A stretch of 64,000 bases of DNA from Lineus longissimus (Eukaryota > Nemertea > Pilidiophora > Heteronemertea > Lineidae), in contig NC_088315.1 in NCBI RefSeq assembly GCF_910592395.1, forward strand, positions 6,948,501 to 7,012,500, in the 5' to 3' direction. Below are positions 58,801 to 64,000 of the stretch, in pieces; positions within the stretch are counted from its first letter, which is position 1, and each line of letters opens with the position of its first letter. The notes under the pieces were generated by a model that was not told the origin of the DNA, did no database searches, and worked only from the letters and a program-made list of their open reading frames with translations. The translations under genes were made by a program, and so were the position numbers.

Positions 58801-61800
58801 CCTCTCTGGTCAAGATGAGTACAGAATATTGAAGGTAATCAATGATCATTGGTGAGAAATCTGCATGTGCTAATGAAAAGATCTGTTTGCCATTTGTCTT
58901 ATGAATACCTCGTGATAAATAAAGATCAAATGCAGCGAAGACCTGGCATGTCACGACCAGCTGTCAGTACGAGGTCACCGGTTAGCCATTGCGACAACAT
59001 GTCATTTCCTCGACAACCCTTTAATCCACCGTGAACTACCTGCCAAAGCTGATTTTCATCCCTTAACGCCACAGATTGCCATTAATGAATAACTCCAGAC
59101 TACTAGTGGATGTGCTGGGAAGCACTGTCCGCAATCATAGAAAATTACAGGAATTAGCATCATCTCAGTGCCGAGTGGAGGTAAACCCTAATCATTGCTG
59201 CGCCAGCTTCTTTTTTTGGTTCGAAGCATTACTTGGCATGTGATTAGCTCCATCAGGAATAAGTTGCATTACAGGAAGAAACCACAAGAAGAAATAACAG
59301 GAAGAAACCAGAATTTTTTCAAGGAACAATTGACCAGGGGGATAGTAATTACATGATATTTTAAAGTGGAAGAGAAAGGTTGGGATTAGCATATGACTTG
59401 TGGTAAACCCTATTGTTGCTGCTGCAGTTATCTATTGTATAGCAACGTTCTTCTATCTTGAATTAGCAATATAACTAGGGATGTTATTTCAAAAATAAAA
59501 GCATCGCTGAAGATCATTTACTCGGTTTCCCATCATGATTACATCACTTTTTCAAGGAAGGTTTTGCAACTGAAGAAAGGCTAACAGCAATCTTATCAAA
59601 AAACAACACTAGAAATTCTATTTCTTGAAATCAATTGGTGAACTTGACACGAAGTGCCAGGTAGTTATCACACAGTGAAATGTCACCATCAATTTTGCAA
59701 AAGACATGACAGAATATGCTCCTGAATTCTTTGAGAGGAACAATTATGGCAACCTTCCGATTGCCAGATTGAATATCCAATGACAAACAAATCAATCGTG
59801 GTGGCAGACTCTGAATTCAATCTGGATGCTGCGCAGACTCTTTGTGATTACTACTCTGAACTTGTAGGGGAGTAAAATGTGACATAGAATCACAAAACAG
59901 TACAAGCCACATGTTTATATCATTCTCAGTTTCCAGCTTTGATGCATCCTGGTGTTCAAGTACTCAAGTTGAGACACAATTTTACTCATTAGGCACAAAA
60001 GCCACTCACACTACTAGTTAAATACTCTTAACTCTCAAATTCGTTTTGCAGCAGTGCATAAATGAAAAAAGTTGTTTTTTGATACCTGGTTGACATTGCA
60101 TTGTGTTGGCAGAACATGCCTCTATCAAAATTGTCTGACAAATCCGGATCATGTCTCTGAAATCAATCCTCCAGTAGTCCTTCTTAGGAAGCAATCATTC
60201 AATTACCCACCTTACCAGAGTCAATAGACAGTGATCAAGGAGTAAATAGAAAGGTTGCTCTATGATTTGCCTTACGGATAATTTGGGCAAGTCATTACAA
60301 CAATGCTAAAGTAAAGTTCATTGAATTGCAGGTGTAAAGGTCATGCAGGAAGACAAATATGAAGGAAGGAAGCTAACACATTATTTATCAGATTGCAGAC
60401 TACAACCGATACTTTTAGAACTATGCAATTGCTTTATTCTGCTAGGCTTGTTCTGAATTGCTTCCATGGTTTAAAAGAAGCCACTAAAATTGATGCACAC
60501 ACCCACCCCCATCCCATGGCATCGGACAGCTCAGCTGCAGGGCTCAAACTAAAATTCTGATATGCTTTTGAAGAGGCCTGCCACAACTACCGCAGGTACT
60601 TTAACACATCTCATATCCACACTAAGCAGTGGTTTCAAACTGCTAGTCCACCCTTCCGACTAATTACTTTTCACGCAAAGGTTACCCCAACCACAATCTA
60701 ACCTTTGAGACATGCTAGACCTTATATCATACCATTCAAGTAATCAAAAGTTTTCACATATATCAAGGAGATAGAAATAGGAACTAATAAAAAGCATGCT
60801 AGCCGTAAGAACACTCGAGAAGGAAAAGTACTAATCACTGCCAAGAAGATCAGACTTCGAAAATTGATGGCCTGATGTATGGATCTTGGCTCAGATTAAT
60901 TGGCCCCATGGAGATCCTTTGGCAGAATCATGAAGCCATTATAGCTTCATAGAAGTATTGGAGACAAACCTGGAGCACAACGAAAGGATTGTCATGTGAA
61001 ATCAATGATTTGTCATGTGGAATATTTTCCATTTGTTCAGGGTGTTTTCATATTCATGATAACTTGCATGTGCGCTTGGACACGAGTGTCACATAGATGA
61101 ATTCGCACAGGACTTGATGACACAACAGACCTTGATACTTCTGTCATTCGTCATGTTCGTAAGGGATCCAAAACCTGTCTATCAATTTTTTTTACGTTCG
61201 TGGCAGTGGCATTGTGTCATCTATGTCTACGTGTTAGATGTTGGATTTTTAAAGAACTTTAAAGACCTCTGCGACATGCTCTCACAGACACTTGCCTTTG
61301 CATGGTCTTAGTGAGCTTTAAGCCTATACATGAAGGCAAACAAGAAGAAACGTTCATGTCAAGGCTGTGCAACAAGCACATGTTCATACATGCAGCTTTG
61401 CCACTCTGCAATATAATCCAGACAAAGCTCACATCAGGCAAAGCCTTTATTCTCCATGCTTTGCTTAAAGGTCAAACTATTAGAAAAGCACCCGTTCTCT
61501 CAAGAGACAAGGAGCGACATCACAGTGCCTTTGACTTATACTGATCTCTAACTTATCCAACTGCTGCAAAAGTGTCAGATCCTTAATATGCATAAAGAAA
61601 AATTATCATCGGTCGATACAAGCATGCCAGGATGAGGTAGTGTGGGTGGGGTAGTGGATGCAAACTTCCTCGTTTCTGCACAAAATAATTTTTTTTTGCA
61701 TTCCCCCTACACATTGGATCATCCCGACATATCCAGCTCTCCGTGACCTGGCTGACTGTTTAGTTTAGAAATGTCTGCTGCCAGTCTACATGGTCTGGGA

Positions 61801-64000
61801 GCAGCAATCAGAAACAGTCCAGCATAGTCTCTTCAGTACTGTCCTTGGCAACACCCAAAAAAAATATCGTATCTACCCCTGATAATTAGGAGAATGAAAA
61901 TGGAGACACCTGAAGGTAAATGTCCATGTACTATCATGAGCAACTAAGTTTACAAACAAGGTACTGATATATAAAAGAACAGTGACTTTGTGACACTGGA
62001 GACAACAGGCCTATTTGATATGGTACCCACATTGGTGCCACAACCTTCAACTTCGGCTGTCTCTCCAAGTGAACTTACAGACTGATCCCACTCGCTGAAT
62101 GTCAGGTAGTGACATTTACGCTGATCCTTTCATGGAAGAGGCTTTGAAACAACAGGAGGCCAATATTGTGTGGCTTGCAGAAAGCTTCTGTATGAGAAGT
62201 ACATTCAATATTCCCTTAGCTTTTTCAGATTGGTTGCTCTTGCCTGGAGGAATCGTTCACCAGAAAATATCTATCAGACTAGTGAGTGCGTTTGCAGGCC
62301 AGAACAGTTGGTTGCCAATTGGGTAATTGCCCTGCTCCATCTTTGAACAAAGAAGTCCGTCTAAAGTTACTATCCACTTTGATGGCAGAGGCATACGGCA
62401 CTCTGCACCTTTTGGTTTTACGTCTCACTTAGGATGCAGAATTGTTGTGATTGGTGCCTTGTTCAAATCAATGAGTCAAAACAGGAATGATTCACAACCT
62501 CCTGATTACCTCGGAGGCTGATCAAATATCCTTCAATGTGCATAGTTGTACGAGTAACCAATGGTCAAACAAGGCTGTTATCTAATCCTGGCACCCTGGT
62601 TTAAACCTTTTAAACCCCTCCCTTTCTAAATTTGAAAGATGAAAAGTTTCATATGGCCTGCTGGAATTTAAAAATATGCATGGGCGTAGTGCAGTAGATG
62701 CATGTGCCACCAATGAGACTCGCCATATTAAGTAAGCATATCATTGTTCAAAACAACTTTGTTAATTCAGTTCATATCAACATGATTGGACAATTTCACA
62801 TTCAATTTCCAATTTAAACTTTTGAATAAACAAACTTGGCTTTGAGGCCCTAATATAGGAAGAAGCTCTGAAATCATCAGAAAAAAGCACCTACATTTTA
62901 AAGGGCTCCTCCTCCTTGGTACTATCCAATGAAGTGGCCACATTCGATGCCATATCCCGCTGCTGCACCAGCGCACCACAGCCTCAAACTCACACATATG
63001 CCAACAACATCCAAAGTGAAGAATCTGCACCACCGAGTCTGTGAACTGAATAATCCTTGACTACTAACATCCAAGGAAGGCTTGATCGACGTTCCACATT
63101 TACCGGCGACGATCGCTACTGAAAATGATGTCTCTGGGGTTGCCAGCGACAACTAAGAGAGGAGTCTGCAAGCATGTGTCGATGTGCGGGCTTGGGATCT
63201 GATCAATAGTCTGCAGCCTCTACTGTTGATAATTGCAGACTATATAGGTAGACTTCTCCTCTCCTACTTAACTTCAACAATACTGTGGCTATTTTAAGAC
63301 TATAAGCATTTGAAAGAGAGAATACCACTAAGATTGATGCATGTCTTCAAACGATTACCCACCTGATCGGCTCTGCCAAGCAAACGGAGCAATTTCAAAT
63401 TGGCTGAACAATATTTCAGGAGAGAATGATCAGTTAGACTACACCATGACACAACTGTTTTTCACTACTGCTATTTTGTATTTGATGATAATGAAAAGCA
63501 TGAAGAACAATGAACATAGCTGTTGGGGTCCAACGTATTTTGGAGAAAGCAAGGCAAATCTTCTTGAGCGATTGGCACTTTCCATAACAGGAACTCCAGT
63601 GGCGGAGCTTTGTTGTTGGTGAGCAATTTGGCCGACTTGAAAAAGGTTTCAGGGCACACTGTATGATGTGTCCCCATCCTGATGCCAGGTAAACAATTTT
63701 GCCCGCATCCGCACACAAATCAGTGCATGTCCCATACCCCCACCCACCCACCACCCTATAATACGAAAATTGAAGTAAAAATACATGGGGATTCAGAAAG
63801 TCTAGTTAGAAGCTTTGCGTTGCGAGTTACATGAATTACTGTTGCATGAAAGTCCATCTATCATGTCCCTTCACTCCACTTGGTTTGCAACCAATATAGA
63901 AATTATTCAGGCAATTTTATGTGAAACAAATTAATTGATCCATTCATCACTTGACGACCCAATCGATTTCATAAACACTCCGTAAATCGATGGTAAGAAC
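58801..64000. other. Non-coding stretch to the end of the window
   Basis: No gene could be supported. Short frames (for example 62099-62326 and 63341-63622 on the plus strand) are protein-like only in composition. A weak direct repeat with GGTAAACCCTA.T.TTGCTGC lies at about 59180 and 59402. TCATGTG.AAT is repeated at about 60993 and 61013. Confidence 0.4.

Overview
This window is eukaryotic, from an animal nuclear genome. It is AT-rich, has no dense long ORFs, and its one recognisable gene is cut into short exons with canonical GT-AG junctions. The repeats (a 5'-truncated CR1/jockey-type LINE, many foldback elements and MITEs, tandem satellites, and GAC-rich intergenic repeats ending in a GGTGAGCC-like palindrome) resemble those of marine invertebrates such as molluscs, other lophotrochozoans, amphioxus or echinoderms. 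The species cannot be fixed from the sequence.

Main gene (minus strand, about 26.8 to 12.4 kb): an orthologue of vertebrate TP53I11 (p53-inducible protein 11), a small four-pass membrane protein. Exons at 26669-26700 (tentative first exon), 23153-23246, 21956-22063, 21718-21817 and 21380-21481 join in perfect phase and encode the conserved N-terminal motif and membrane segments 1 to 3. The fourth segment and C-terminus can come from at least two alternative terminal exons, both entered in phase 1: A (20495-20658) and C (13396-13649). A third possibility, B (18459-18679), is weaker. This set of alternative last exons is the most interesting biology in the window.

Repeats inside or beside the gene: a 472-bp MITE (24617-25088) and a 60-bp tandem duplication in intron 1; a hairpin with arms of about 100 bp at 15.75-15.96 kb in the last intron; and a foldback at 12.48-12.60 kb inside the predicted 3' UTR, just before its poly(A) signal.

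Downstream of the gene on the minus strand (1-12.4 kb): no gene recognised. There are diverged local duplications (2.4-2.75, 4.3-4.85, 7.7 kb) and a 132-bp foldback at 7.52 kb.

31-42 kb is a repeat-rich block. It holds a 122-bp tandem array, the 3' end of a CR1-type retrotransposon (33.34-34.15 kb), a three-unit macrosatellite with nested 97-bp repeats (34.15-36.8 kb), several copies of a dispersed repeat carrying paired TGACCT/AGGTCA half-sites, a LINE/SINE-like 3' tail at 40.1 kb, and an intact 939-bp DNA transposon with 25-bp perfect inverted ends and 9-bp target duplications (40462-41400).

42-64 kb: mostly anonymous. It has diverged tandem repeats of about 200 bp (43.8-44.65, 58.4-58.8 kb), a 46-bp minisatellite (46.65-47.28 kb), possible but unproven minus-strand membrane-protein exons (45.0-45.7 and 50.2-50.5 kb), MITEs at 54.3 and 55.4 kb, and a 901-bp foldback element with internal 21-bp repeats and 6-bp target duplications (56801-57701).
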